A stretch of DNA of 64,000 nucleotides from Hyphomicrobiales bacterium (lineage in GTDB: Bacteria; Pseudomonadota; Alphaproteobacteria; Rhizobiales; OSC116). The notes beneath the pieces were generated by a model, which saw only the letters and a list, made by a program, of their open reading frames with translations, made no database searches and was not told the origin of the DNA. Where the stretch lies: NCBI GenBank assembly GCA_013214705.1, contig JABSRZ010000010.1:62001-126000 (forward strand), written 5' to 3'. The translations under genes were made by a program, and so were the position numbers. Shown one piece after another: positions 26,212 through 35,757 of this stretch (the stretch's first letter is position 1; each line of letters opens with the position of its first letter).

Positions 26212-29176
26212 ACATGTGTTTAACCGCCGGCTAGATATTGCAAGTCAGGTGAATTTAGAAAAGCCGATAGACTTCTATTTTGACGGCAAAAAATATAGCG
26301 GTTTTGAGGGCGATAGTTTGGCATCGGCACTAATTGCCAATGGGGTCAATATTGTCGGTCGGAGCTTTAAATATCACCGCCCGCGCGGCATTATGTCGGC
26401 CGGCGCAGAAGAAGCCAACGCCATCGTGCAACTGGGCAAAGAGCCACATGTGCAACCCAATATGTTGGCCACAAATGTCGAATTATACCATGGTTTGGTG
26501 GCCAAATCGGTCAACGCATGGCCAAATGCGGCGTTTGATATTTTTGCAATTTTAAACCTAGCAAAACCGTTTTTTGTCGCCGGGTTTTATTATAAAGTTT
26601 TCAAATGGCCAAGCTGGAAGTTTTGGAGCCCATTGGTGCGGCGTTTGGCTGGCCTAGGCACTGTTCCCAAACAACCCGACCCCGATGATTATGATTACCA
26701 CCATGCCCATACCGACATTTTAATAGTCGGCGCAGGCATTGCTGGGTTAATGGCGGCGTTAGCCCATGGCAAAGCGGGCAAAAAAGTGCTGGTGGTAGAG
26801 CAACAAAACCAATTGGGCGGCGCATTATTATTTGAAAAAATCAAAATAGACGGCATCTCAGCTCTGGCAAAAATAGCCGAAATCGAAGCCGAATTAACCG
26901 CCATGGATAATGTAACCATTGTCAAAAGAGCCACCGCCATCGGCTATTATGATGATAATTTTATCACCATTTCCGAACGTTTGCGTCACCACATAGCACC
27001 GCAGCTTAACAGTTCCAAACCACGCGAAAGATTCTGGCATTTGCGCGCCAAACAGGTGATCATCGCCACCGGCGCGATAGAACGACCGCTGGTTTTTGCC
27101 AATAATGACCGGCCAAATATAATGTTGGCCAACGCCGTGCGCCATTATGCCAACCGGTTTGGCGTGGTTGCGGCCAAGCGTATATTTTTAGCCACAAATA
27201 ATGATGATGCCTATAGAAGCGCGCTAGATTTGCACGCTTTGGGATTGCATATTGTCGGCATTGCCGATGTGCGGACAAACCCGCAGGGCGATTTGGTCGC
27301 GGCCGTGCGCAAATTGGGCATCACCATTTATGCTGGCCATGCCATCGTCGATACCAGCGGCGCGCGGGCGGTTAACTCGGTCAGCATTGCGGCCATAAAT
27401 GTGGCCGATAACCACCTAGATGAGCGTCAGCGCCGGTTTAACTGCAACCTTGTTGCCACCTCTGGTGGTTGGTCGCCTGTGGTGCATTTGCATTCACAAT
27501 CGGGCGGTAAATTACGTTTCGATGATGGCATCCAAGCCTTTGTGCCACACAAATATGTGCAAAATAACCTGTGCATCGGCGCAGCCAATGGGGTGTTTGA
27601 ACTGGGCGATATTTTTGCCGAAGCCCAACAAAATTATGGCATTATGCCACCAAAAATAAACCCAGTTTTAACCGAACCTATTTTGGCATTATGGGATTTG
27701 CCACCTAATATTAAAAAAATACGCACTTCAAAACGCTGGGTGGATTTATTGCACGATGTTACAGCAACCGATGTGATTTTGGCGGCGCGCGAAAACTATG
27801 TTTCGGTCGAACATTTTAAACGTTATACCACCACCGGCATGGCGCTTGATCAAGGCAAAACCAGTAATGTGAATGCCTTGGCCATATTAGGCCGGGCGAC
27901 CGGCCGAGACATTCCTGAAGTTGGCACAACCAAATTTCGCCCGCCTTATTCGCCAGTAACATTAGGCGCTATGGCAGGGCGCGATAACGGCATTTTATTT
28001 AGCCCCTTACGCGATTTGCCGATGCATAATTGGCATGCCGATAATGGCGCAGAGTTTGAAGATTATGGCGGTTGGAATCGCCCGGCTTATTATGCTAAAT
28101 CCAAAGAAACCGAGCGCCAAGCAGTTGACCGCGAAATCAATGCCGTGCGCCAGCATGTTGGCATTTTGGATTATTCACCCTTGGGTAAAATAATGGTTCA
28201 AGGCCCTGATGCCGCCGGGTTTTTAGATTATTTCTATTGCAATAATGTCAGCAATTTAAAACCCATGCGCGCCCGCTATGGCCTGATGCTAAACGAAGAT
28301 GGCAATGTGATTGATGACGGTGTATTTGTGCGCTTGGCAGCAGACAAATATATGGTCACCACCACCAGCGGCGGCGCGGTGCGTTTTGCCGCCACGCTAG
28401 AAGAATGGCGGCAATGCGAATGGCCAGACATGAATGTGGTGATTACCAACATCACCACCGGCTGGGCTTGTATTAGCCTGCAAGGCCCCAAGGCGCGGAA
28501 ATTGCTGCAAAAAATTGACCTGAGCGTGGATTTGGCCGCGGCTGAATTTGGCCATATGGAAATGCGCATCGGCTCAATAAACGGAGTAGAGATCAAAATT
28601 ATGCGCACCAGTTTCACCGGTGAATTGGGCTTTGAAATTTATATGCCACGCTCATATGCCAATGCGATTTGGCAAATGTTGGTCAAAGCCGGGCAGGAGT
28701 TTGGTTTGGAGCCATTTGGGCTGGAGGCGCTGATGGCCATGCGCACCGAAAAAGGCTTTATTCACATTGGTGTAGATACCGACTCGACCACCATACCGGG
28801 TGATGTTGGCTTTGGCGTACCTGCAGCAAAAAAGAAAGTCAATTATATTGGCAAAAGATCGCTATTACGGCCAGAATCTGTGCGTAAGGACCGCGAAATT
28901 TTGGTCGGCTTAAAAGTGGTTGGGGCAGCGAGTTTAACCCCGGGTGGTATTATTTTGGCCAGCGGCTATGACAATGCCCCCGCGCCGATGGATGGGCGGG
29001 TGACATCTTCTTATAACAGCCCCACAATGGGCCACGCGGTGGCGCTGGGCATGCTAAAAGATGGCCATAACCGCATGGGCGAAATTGTAAAAATTTACGA
29101 TCTAGCCGGCATGAGCCAAGCCGAGGTGGTGAAACCATGTTTCTTTGACCCACAAGGGGAGAGATTAAATGTCTGA
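26195..29176 (+). CDS. soxA: Sarcosine oxidase alpha subunit
   Basis: The ATG at 26195 follows GGAGGG. About 993 residues hold three parts. An N-terminal Fer2_4-type domain (GKKYSGFEGDSLASALIANG, SFKYHRPRG) comes first. Then an NAD-binding flavoprotein-type domain with ILIVGAGIAGLMAALAHG near residue 180 and VIIATGAIERPLVF near 285. The C-terminal half is a GcvT/aminomethyltransferase-like domain (from about residue 600) that binds tetrahydrofolate and captures the formaldehyde released from sarcosine. The Fer2-like domain shows no cysteine cluster, as in other SoxA proteins. The gene overlaps soxD and soxG by 17 and 8 bp. Confidence 0.95.
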   Translation: MARKIKHVFNRRLDIASQVNLEKPIDFYFDGKKYSGFEGDSLASALIANGVNIVGRSFKYHRPRGIMSAGAEEANAIVQLGKEPHVQPNMLATNVELYHGLVAKSVNAWPNAAFDIFAILNLAKPFFVAGFYYKVFKWPSWKFWSPLVRRLAGLGTVPKQPDPDDYDYHHAHTDILIVGAGIAGLMAALAHGKAGKKVLVVEQQNQLGGALLFEKIKIDGISALAKIAEIEAELTAMDNVTIVKRATAIGYYDDNFITISERLRHHIAPQLNSSKPRERFWHLRAKQVIIATGAIERPLVFANNDRPNIMLANAVRHYANRFGVVAAKRIFLATNNDDAYRSALDLHALGLHIVGIADVRTNPQGDLVAAVRKLGITIYAGHAIVDTSGARAVNSVSIAAINVADNHLDERQRRFNCNLVATSGGWSPVVHLHSQSGGKLRFDDGIQAFVPHKYVQNNLCIGAANGVFELGDIFAEAQQNYGIMPPKINPVLTEPILALWDLPPNIKKIRTSKRWVDLLHDVTATDVILAARENYVSVEHFKRYTTTGMALDQGKTSNVNALAILGRATGRDIPEVGTTKFRPPYSPVTLGAMAGRDNGILFSPLRDLPMHNWHADNGAEFEDYGGWNRPAYYAKSKETERQAVDREINAVRQHVGILDYSPLGKIMVQGPDAAGFLDYFYCNNVSNLKPMRARYGLMLNEDGNVIDDGVFVRLAADKYMVTTTSGGAVRFAATLEEWRQCEWPDMNVVITNITTGWACISLQGPKARKLLQKIDLSVDLAAAEFGHMEMRIGSINGVEIKIMRTSFTGELGFEIYMPRSYANAIWQMLVKAGQEFGLEPFGLEALMAMRTEKGFIHIGVDTDSTTIPGDVGFGVPAAKKKVNYIGKRSLLRPESVRKDREILVGLKVVGAASLTPGGIILASGYDNAPAPMDGRVTSSYNSPTMGHAVALGMLKDGHNRMGEIVKIYDLAGMSQAEVVKPCFFDPQGERLNV

Positions 29177-29705
29177 ATTAAAACGCGAAATGCCGCTCAT
29201 CGACGAGCTTATTGACCATGCCGATTTGCTGATAAAACCAGCCCATAGCGGGGTTATTTTGCTGCAACAAGCCGATAGCGTTGGCAAAATGCCGTTTGAT
29301 TTGCCAGGATTTGGCACGGTCAAAGTCAGCGAAACCACCAGCATATTATCGGCCATTCCTAAACAATGGTTGGTATTTTGCGGTCTAAATGAGGCGCAAA
29401 AACTCGCAAATGATTATGCCAACCAAGTGGCTGATGAAAATATAATCATCACCGATATGAGCGACCAATATATAATTTTAAAAATCGCCAAAAAACACGC
29501 CAGAGCTTTGTTGGCCAAGGGCTGTGAGTTAGATTTATCGGCAGATGTTTTTGCTCTGAATGTATGCGCCCGCACTTTATTGGCACATATAAATGTGGTC
29601 ATCTGGCGCACAGAAGATGAGGATTTTAACCTGCTTGTAGATGTCAGTTATGCGGCTCACCTATGGCTCTGGCTTACGGGCGCTTCTGGCGAATATGCAG
29701 TTTAA
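29169..29705 (+). CDS. soxG: Sarcosine oxidase gamma subunit
   Basis: A 178-residue SoxG family protein with a fold related to the GcvT N-terminal domain. LPGFGTVKVSETTSILSAIPKQWLVFCG, ITDMSDQYIILKIAKKHARALLAKGCELDLS and RTLLAHINVVIWR follow the family pattern. It has no catalytic role on its own and completes the heterotetramer. It is the last gene of the operon and is convergent with the LysR gene. Confidence 0.93.
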   Translation: MSELKREMPLIDELIDHADLLIKPAHSGVILLQQADSVGKMPFDLPGFGTVKVSETTSILSAIPKQWLVFCGLNEAQKLANDYANQVADENIIITDMSDQYIILKIAKKHARALLAKGCELDLSADVFALNVCARTLLAHINVVIWRTEDEDFNLLVDVSYAAHLWLWLTGASGEYAV

Positions 29706-29732
29706 GAAACGTGAAAAAATCTGCTTCAATGC

Positions 29733-30638
29733 CTAGCTAACCGTCTGATCATCTGCTGGTGAACAAGCGGTTTTCATTTCCTCGGCAAATAGCCGCATGC
29801 GTCTGTTGAGCCGTCTTTTTTCAGAATATACTAGATAAATGCCAAATTCTGGCGAACTTAAATCGGTTAAAAGTGGAACCAGTTGGCCGGCTTCGATTGA
29901 AGTTTGACATATAAATTCTGGCAATTTCGATATACCAATGCCTTTTTTTGCCGCTTCCAGTAAAAATGCACCACTGTTGGAATTCAACGAGGGTTGAAAC
30001 TCGATGGTTTGGGTTTTGCCTTTGGCATTTTTGAACGACCAGCTTGAGCGTCTGGTAGCCCCATAATCTAGCAAATCATGTTGTTTTAGCTCGCTAAGTT
30101 GGTTGGGTGTGCCCCGGCGTGCCAGATATGCTGGCGATGCAAACATCTGATGACCGACCGAGCCGATCCGGTTGCCAATCAAGTTGGGTTCCAGATCAAC
30201 CGCGATGCGGATGGCGAAATCGTAATTGTCGCGTAATAAGTCTATTTTTCGGTCATCAAAATCGACCATTAATTGAATTTCGGGATGGCGGATTTTAAAC
30301 GCCATTAATGCCGGGTTCAGAAAAGATTGGCCAAATTCTCGCGGTACAGACACCACCAATGGCCCAGCAAGCTGTTGTGCTGCCTCGGTAAAATCATTTT
30401 CCACCTCATCTACATCATTAACCACATCGACAGCGCGCTGGTAAAGCTCGTGGCCGGTCGAGGTGATTTGCCAATGGCCCGGTTTGCGATATATCAAACG
30501 TGCGGCATATCTTTGCTCCAACAACGCCAAGCGCCGGCTAACTGCCGATTTGGCAATATGCAGCTGTTCGGCTGCGCCCGAAATGCTGCGGCTGTCGACA
30601 ATTTGCACAAAAAGTCTTAGGTCTTCAATCTGTCCCAT
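29733..30638 (-). CDS. LysR-family transcriptional regulator
   Basis: A 301-residue LysR protein. The N-terminal helix-turn-helix (RLFVQIVDSRSISGAAEQLHIAKSAVSRRLALLEQRYAARLIYRKPGHWQIT) and a substrate-binding domain (LVVSVPREFGQSFLNPAL, LLDYGATRRSSWSFKNAKG) place it in the large group that includes DsdC/CrgA-like regulators. It is divergent from the glutathionyl-hydroquinone reductase gene. LysR-box-like repeats in the shared spacer suggest control of that redox cluster in response to an aromatic or thiol-reactive inducer (inference). Confidence 0.9.
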   Translation of the reverse strand: MGQIEDLRLFVQIVDSRSISGAAEQLHIAKSAVSRRLALLEQRYAARLIYRKPGHWQITSTGHELYQRAVDVVNDVDEVENDFTEAAQQLAGPLVVSVPREFGQSFLNPALMAFKIRHPEIQLMVDFDDRKIDLLRDNYDFAIRIAVDLEPNLIGNRIGSVGHQMFASPAYLARRGTPNQLSELKQHDLLDYGATRRSSWSFKNAKGKTQTIEFQPSLNSNSGAFLLEAAKKGIGISKLPEFICQTSIEAGQLVPLLTDLSSPEFGIYLVYSEKRRLNRRMRLFAEEMKTACSPADDQTVS

Positions 30639-30668
30639 TAATCATTCCCGTAAAAGCATTCCCTCGAT

Positions 30669-30727
30669 GTTCTCTAAATTAGAACAACATATTCAATTTT
30701 ATAGGTCTTTACATTCAAATTAGAACA
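30669..30727. promoter_or_regulatory. Candidate LysR binding region
   Basis: GTTCT-N7-AGAAC (30669-30685) is a LysR-type dyad. Its right half lies in AAATTAGAACA (30676-30686), which recurs exactly at 30717-30727, 41 bp (about four helical turns) away. Both lie on the same face of the DNA between the LysR gene and the divergent reductase gene, the usual recognition-site/activation-site layout. Confidence 0.6.
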
Positions 30728-30806
30728 TGTGATCCTGCTCGTCAAGATCTTGTAGACAATCGCGGCACTTATGCAGGCCGCAATGTAACAAACGAAAGGT
30801 TTGAAC

Positions 30807-31787
30807 ATGGGACTTTTACAAAATGGTGAATGGGTTGACCAATGGTATGACACCAAAAAACACGATGGGCGATTTGTGCGCAAAGCCTCACAATTTCGCA
30901 ATTGGATAACCGCCGATGGCGCGGCTGGTGAAAGCGGCGTAGCTGGCTTTAAGGCCGAAGCGGGTCGCTACCATCTTTATGTATCCCACGCCTGCCCATG
31001 GGCCAACCGCACTATGATTTTCAGGGCGGTTAAAGGTTTAGAAGACATGATTTCCATTTCGGTTGTGCATTGGTACATGGCCGACAAAGGCTGGACATTT
31101 GAAGCTGGCGATGGGGTGATTGCCGACACCATCAACCAATCGGAATTATTGCACCAAGTCTACACCGCTGCCGACCCCAACTATTCGGGCCGCGTGACCG
31201 TACCTATATTGTGGGACAAAAAAACCCAAACCATTGTGTCTAACGAGTCTGCTGAAATCATTAGAATGTTCAACTCAGCCTTTGATGACATTGGTGCCAC
31301 CCCCGCAGATTATTACCCAAAAGCTCTGCGTGCAGAAATTGATGGCCTAAATGACCGCATTTATAGCAGCCTAAATAATGGGGTATATAAATCTGGGTTT
31401 GCCACCACCCAAGCCGCCTATGAAGAAGCGGTGATGCCATTATTTGACACGTTAGATTTTCTCGAACAACGGCTAACTGACCAACGTTATTTAACCGGCG
31501 CGGCAATTACCGAAGCCGACTGGCGACTTTTCACCACTTTGGTGCGGTTTGACCCGGTTTATGTGGGGCATTTTAAATGCAACATCCGCCGTATTGCCGA
31601 CTATCCAAATCTTTCAGGCTATCTGCGCGATTTATATCAACAACCCGGCGTGGCACAAACGGTGCATATGGACCATATCAAAAACCATTATTATGCCAGC
31701 CACGAAACCGTCAACCCCTCGCGCATTGTGCCAGTTGGCCCAGATATCGATTATACCGCCCCGCATAACCGCGCCCAATTAAGCTAA
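30807..31787 (+). CDS. Glutathionyl-hydroquinone reductase (Xi-class GST)
   Basis: ATG at 30807 with GAAAGG upstream. The 326-residue protein has the GST thioredoxin-like site YLYVSHACPWANRTMI-type sequence (CPWA, Cys near residue 61) and the PcpF/YqjG/ECM4 family stretches VPILWDKKTQTIVSNESAEIIRMFN and LTDQRYLTGAAITEADWRLFTTLVRFDPVYVGHFKCN. Enzymes of this class remove glutathione from glutathionyl-hydroquinones. It is cytoplasmic. A second paralogue lies 2 kb downstream with the same site reading CPWCH. It is the first gene of a four-gene redox group. Confidence 0.92.
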   Translation: MGLLQNGEWVDQWYDTKKHDGRFVRKASQFRNWITADGAAGESGVAGFKAEAGRYHLYVSHACPWANRTMIFRAVKGLEDMISISVVHWYMADKGWTFEAGDGVIADTINQSELLHQVYTAADPNYSGRVTVPILWDKKTQTIVSNESAEIIRMFNSAFDDIGATPADYYPKALRAEIDGLNDRIYSSLNNGVYKSGFATTQAAYEEAVMPLFDTLDFLEQRLTDQRYLTGAAITEADWRLFTTLVRFDPVYVGHFKCNIRRIADYPNLSGYLRDLYQQPGVAQTVHMDHIKNHYYASHETVNPSRIVPVGPDIDYTAPHNRAQLS

Positions 31788-31801
31788 AAGGAATCTATAT
31801 A

Positions 31802-33349
31802 ATGGCCGACACTGAAGCCGACAATGACACAGCAATTATCGCCGCAAAAAAGCCCAAAAAAGTCGCACTCGAAGCGGGTAAAAACTATTATTGGTGTCGT
31901 TGTGGCCGGTCGGCCAACCAACCTTTTTGCGATGGCTCACACGCCAGTACCAACATAAAACCGCTAAAATTCACCGCCGAAACAACTAAAGATGCGTTTC
32001 TGTGCCAATGTAAAGCCAGCGCCAACGCACCATTTTGCGATGGCACACACGCCAAACTTGGCGAGCTTGGCGCGGGTGACCCCTCACCAAAACCCAAACC
32101 AAAAAACTCAGTGCCCAAAGCCGCACCCACACCCGAAGAACCCACAGTGGCACGCATACATGACCTAGCCCGCAATGGCTTATCTGGCAGTCATGGCGAA
32201 ATGGTGGCCATGGGTGTGCCGCGTAAGGATTTGCCGCATTGGGATGACATTCAAATTCTACCAGCGCAAATGGCGCGTAAACCATTGTTAGACAATCATC
32301 CGGTTGCCACCTCAACCATCATTGGCCCGCGGGCGAAAAAACCGTTGCAACTCGACATCCCACTATTTGTATCGGACATGAGCTATGGCGCGTTGTCTGA
32401 GGAAGCCAAAATCGCGCTTGCCCGCGGGGCGCAATTGGCCGGAACTGGCATCTGCTCTGGCGAAGGGGGCATGCTGACCGAGGAACAAGCCGAAAATTCG
32501 CGCTATTTCTATGAGCTTGCATCGGCAAAATTTGGCTGGAAACCGGAATTGGTCGAACGGGTGCAAGCGTTTCATTTTAAAGGCGGGCAGGGCGCAAAAA
32601 CCGGCACCGGCGGCCATTTACCGGCCGATAAAGTGCGCGGTAAAATTGCCAAAGTGCGCGGCTTAGAAGCTGGCAAAGACGCAATATCACCGGCAACATT
32701 TTTAGATTTAAAAACCCCGGCTGATTTTAAAAAATTAGCCGATGAAGTGCGGGAACGCACTGGTGGCATCCCCATTGGGTTTAAATTATCTGCCAATCAT
32801 ATCGAGGATGACATCGATTTTGCCCTAGCCGCTAGCGCTGATTACATCATTTTAGATGGCCGCGGCGGTGGCACAGGCGCGGCGCCATTAATTTTTCGCG
32901 ATCATATCTCCGTGCCAACCATTCCGGCATTGGCACGCGCCCGCAAACATCTAGATGCCAAAACCGGCCGTGATGTGACATTAATCATCACCGGTGGGTT
33001 GCGGGTTGCCGAAGATTTTGTCAAAGCCATTGCGTTAGGCGCCGATGCGGTCGCTGTGTCAAATTCGGCCATGCAGGCGGTCGGTTGCATCGCCGCGCGC
33101 ATGTGCAATACCAACAATTGCCCAGTGGGCATTGCCACCCAAGACCCCAAGTTACGGGCGCTGCTAAATGTGCAAACCGGGGCAGAACAACTCGCCCGTT
33201 ATTTTGGCGCTTCTGTGCAGCTAATGCAGGTTTTGGCACGCGCTTGTGGCCATGATGACATTGCAAAATTATCACTGCGTGATATCACCACTTGGAAACG
33301 CGAAATGGCCGACTTATCCGGTGTTCGTTTCGCCGGCGTAATGGGGTAA
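31802..33349 (+). CDS. Fusion: two CDGSH iron-sulfur motifs + FMN-binding glutamate-synthase-like domain
   Basis: A 515-residue protein. Residues 30-85 carry two CDGSH-type 2Fe-2S motifs (CRCGRSANQPFCDGSH, CQCKASANAPFCDGTH). A Pro/Lys-rich linker (about 95-120) leads to a GltB-like central/FMN domain with FVSDMSYGALSEEA, GTGICSGEGGMLTEEQ, FHFKGGQGAKTGTGGHLP, ILDGRGGGTGAAPLIF and the Cys cluster ARMCNTNNCPVGIATQDP. There is no glutaminase domain, so this is not a complete glutamate synthase. The CDGSH clusters could supply electrons to the flavin. Its substrate is unknown. It lies 15 bp after a glutathionyl-hydroquinone reductase and 7 bp before a hemerythrin gene. Confidence 0.88.
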   Translation: MADTEADNDTAIIAAKKPKKVALEAGKNYYWCRCGRSANQPFCDGSHASTNIKPLKFTAETTKDAFLCQCKASANAPFCDGTHAKLGELGAGDPSPKPKPKNSVPKAAPTPEEPTVARIHDLARNGLSGSHGEMVAMGVPRKDLPHWDDIQILPAQMARKPLLDNHPVATSTIIGPRAKKPLQLDIPLFVSDMSYGALSEEAKIALARGAQLAGTGICSGEGGMLTEEQAENSRYFYELASAKFGWKPELVERVQAFHFKGGQGAKTGTGGHLPADKVRGKIAKVRGLEAGKDAISPATFLDLKTPADFKKLADEVRERTGGIPIGFKLSANHIEDDIDFALAASADYIILDGRGGGTGAAPLIFRDHISVPTIPALARARKHLDAKTGRDVTLIITGGLRVAEDFVKAIALGADAVAVSNSAMQAVGCIAARMCNTNNCPVGIATQDPKLRALLNVQTGAEQLARYFGASVQLMQVLARACGHDDIAKLSLRDITTWKREMADLSGVRFAGVMG

Positions 33350-33355
33350 AATAAT

Positions 33356-33922
33356 ATGTTTGACCAAGGCCTGTTAAGGCAAGAGCCCTTGCCCGATGAA
33401 ATGCGGATTTTGCTGGACAAATACCCGCGTGAAGCGTGGGCGGCTCACCCGAATTTTAAGCAGGCGACGCAAAATTGGCTGGGCGCGCATCGGATGTTTC
33501 GCAGCTTAAGCAAAACCGTACGCCGTGATGCCGAAAAATATTTAGACAAGCGCATAGATCCGCAAGATTATGCAGAACGGCTGCTACACCGTGGCAACGC
33601 GCTGATCGGCAATTTACATGGCCACCATGGATGGGAAGATTATGCTTATTTCCCTGAACTTTCGGCCGCCGACCCGCGGTTTGACGCGGGGTTGAAAATT
33701 TTAGAAAACGATCATAAAGTGCTTGATGAGGTGTTGCATGATTTGACCGATGCCGCCATCCGCACGCTGGATTTTATTCAATCAGATGACCAAGCGGCAC
33801 ATGAAGAAGTGGCCAGAGTATATGAGAGCGCACAGATTGTTGAGAAATTACTAGCCAGACATTTGGTCGACGAGGAAGAACTGGCGGTGCCGATCATCAT
33901 CCATCATAAATTGCGCGGCTAA
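33356..33922 (+). CDS. Hemerythrin-like protein
   Basis: A 188-residue helical protein with the HHE/hemerythrin pattern: His in LHRGNALIGNLHGHHGWEDYAYFPELSA (about residues 75-102), HKVLDEVLHDL (near 120) and the ending LLARHLVDEEELAVPIIIHHKL, giving the HxxxE and HxxxxD-type di-iron ligands. It could sense or bind oxygen, NO or iron in the cytoplasm. It is coupled to the CDGSH fusion gene (7-bp spacing), so it probably serves the same redox process. Confidence 0.83.
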   Translation: MFDQGLLRQEPLPDEMRILLDKYPREAWAAHPNFKQATQNWLGAHRMFRSLSKTVRRDAEKYLDKRIDPQDYAERLLHRGNALIGNLHGHHGWEDYAYFPELSAADPRFDAGLKILENDHKVLDEVLHDLTDAAIRTLDFIQSDDQAAHEEVARVYESAQIVEKLLARHLVDEEELAVPIIIHHKLRG

Positions 33923-33964
33923 ACGCAAAATAAGTGCGTTTAGTTAGACGAAAGGAAACCATTA

Positions 33965-35020
33965 ATGCCCAGCGATAAACAAAAAGCGGTCGACACATCT
34001 ATTGAAGAAGCCCAAAAAAACGCCTCCAAACGCCGTGCCAAGGGCGAATTTGTCCGGGGTGTTAGTGGTTTTCGCAGCGTTTTGGGGCAAGATGCAGATT
34101 TTCCGGCCGAGGCCAACCGCTATCATTTAATTGTGGCCTTAAACTGCCCATGGTGTCACCGGGTGTCGTTGGCGCGTAACATTTTAGGCTTAGAAACTAG
34201 CATCAGTATGGATGTGGTTTTTCCAAACCGCACAAATGATGACGACCCTGCCGGCCCAAACCTGTGGGAGTTTAACCCGCAGCGATTGGCCACGCTAACC
34301 GGCGCAACATTGCCAGAATGCACCCAAGACACCGCCACTGGCCAGAATTTTCGGCTGGTGAAGCAAATATATGCCGCCGAAGGCTCCAACGAAGGCAGTG
34401 TGCCCATATTATATGACAAAAAAACCCAGCGCATCGTCACCAACGAGAGTGCCGAGATTATTCGCATGTTAAACCAACAAGCCGGGGTATTGGGCAGTGT
34501 TTTGTCAGCCGATCAGCGGCCAAACCTTTACCCAGAAGATGAAGTTAACCAGACCTTGCGCGACGATATAGATAAGTTAAATGCCCAAATTTATACCGAC
34601 ATTAATAATGGCGCTTATAAAGCTGGTTTCTCTTCCAACCAAAATATATATGCCACCGCGTTTGAAAATTATTTCGCCACCCTTGCCGATTTAGAGGCAG
34701 CTCTAGCGGTTGACAACCGCCCGTTTTTGACCGGCGATGGTTTTACCGAGGCCGATTTGCGCTTATTCCCCACCCTTTACCGGCACGACCCAGTATATTA
34801 TCTGCGGATGAAATTAAACGGCGCAAAAATTCTTGATTACCCACATCTTTGGCGCTGGCTGTGCCGCGTCTACGCCTTGCCGGGTGTTGCCGCCAGCAAT
34901 TCGCTAACCCATTGCCGACAAGGTTATTTTGGCCGCTCGTGGAACAATGTGATACCGCTTGGCCCCACCCAGCCGATGACCTACCCCGACGCTTATGAAC
35001 ATCCGAATTTAGCTAGATGA
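33965..35020 (+). CDS. Second glutathionyl-hydroquinone reductase paralogue
   Basis: A 351-residue Xi-class GST homologue of the protein at 30807-31787. The active-site sequence is LNCPWCHRVSLARNILGLE (Cys near residue 61). Shared family blocks are VPILYDKKTQRIVTNESAEIIRMLN and FLTGDGFTEADLRLFPTLYRHDPVYYLRMKLN. The N-terminus has an extra charged stretch (KKNASKRRAKGEF) that the first paralogue lacks. The GAAAGGAAACC leader gives a good ribosome site. It ends the redox group; a LysE exporter gene is convergent. Confidence 0.9.
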   Translation: MPSDKQKAVDTSIEEAQKNASKRRAKGEFVRGVSGFRSVLGQDADFPAEANRYHLIVALNCPWCHRVSLARNILGLETSISMDVVFPNRTNDDDPAGPNLWEFNPQRLATLTGATLPECTQDTATGQNFRLVKQIYAAEGSNEGSVPILYDKKTQRIVTNESAEIIRMLNQQAGVLGSVLSADQRPNLYPEDEVNQTLRDDIDKLNAQIYTDINNGAYKAGFSSNQNIYATAFENYFATLADLEAALAVDNRPFLTGDGFTEADLRLFPTLYRHDPVYYLRMKLNGAKILDYPHLWRWLCRVYALPGVAASNSLTHCRQGYFGRSWNNVIPLGPTQPMTYPDAYEHPNLAR

Positions 35021-35034
35021 AGTATAATAGCGGC

Positions 35035-35631
35035 TTATAAATTTAACGATATGGCGACCAAAATCAACATTGTGCCAAAAATAACATTCAGTAATTTTTG
35101 TGATTTTTGGCTATGTAATAATTTGGCAATGCCGTTGCCGCCTATGGTCCAAATGCAAACGGCAAAAAAATTATTTAGGGTAAACACCACGGCTGCAAAT
35201 ATAATAAATTGCAGTTTATTTTGGTCTTCGGCCGGGGTGAATTGGCTAAATAGCAAAGTCATAATTAAATAACCTTTTGGGTTTGACAGTAAAATCAACA
35301 TTCCATCCAAAAAAGTAATTTTTATCGGCTCCAAATTTAATTTTGAAACACCCGAAAAAATAAACCGACCACCTAGATAGACAATGTATAGGCTGCCAAT
35401 AATGGCGATGAAATTCAGTATTTTGGGCTGTTTGGCCACCAATTCTGAAAACCCAAAACCAATGACCAAAGTGACCATAAAGGTTGCAATATGATAGCCA
35501 AAATTGGCAGTTAAAGTCGATCTAAACCCGCCAGATGCTCCGGCAGCCGCAAAAGACAAATTCCCCGGCCCAGGGCTGTAGGCAAGCGGGAATAAAAAAC
35601 TAACAATGGCAAAAAATTGAATGGACGTCAT
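35035..35631 (-). CDS. LysE/RhtB-family exporter
   Basis: A 198-residue inner-membrane protein with about six hydrophobic segments. The N-terminal YSPGPGNLSFAAAGASGGFRSTLTANFGYHIAT is the family signature, followed by GSLYIVYLGGRFI and LLSNPKGYLIMTLLFSQF. LysE-type proteins export amino acids or other small metabolites. It stands alone and has no adjacent regulator. Confidence 0.88.
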   Translation of the reverse strand: MTSIQFFAIVSFLFPLAYSPGPGNLSFAAAGASGGFRSTLTANFGYHIATFMVTLVIGFGFSELVAKQPKILNFIAIIGSLYIVYLGGRFIFSGVSKLNLEPIKITFLDGMLILLSNPKGYLIMTLLFSQFTPAEDQNKLQFIIFAAVVFTLNNFFAVCIWTIGGNGIAKLLHSQKSQKLLNVIFGTMLILVAISLNL

Positions 35632-35757
35632 GCTGTAGCTACCTAAAGTAATTTAGGTAAGACTAATATAGTTTAAATCAAAAGACACCCGATATTGGTT
35701 ATTGATGACCTAAATATTGATGCACCCAAAAGGCGTTAGCTTCATAGCGAGCCGCAA

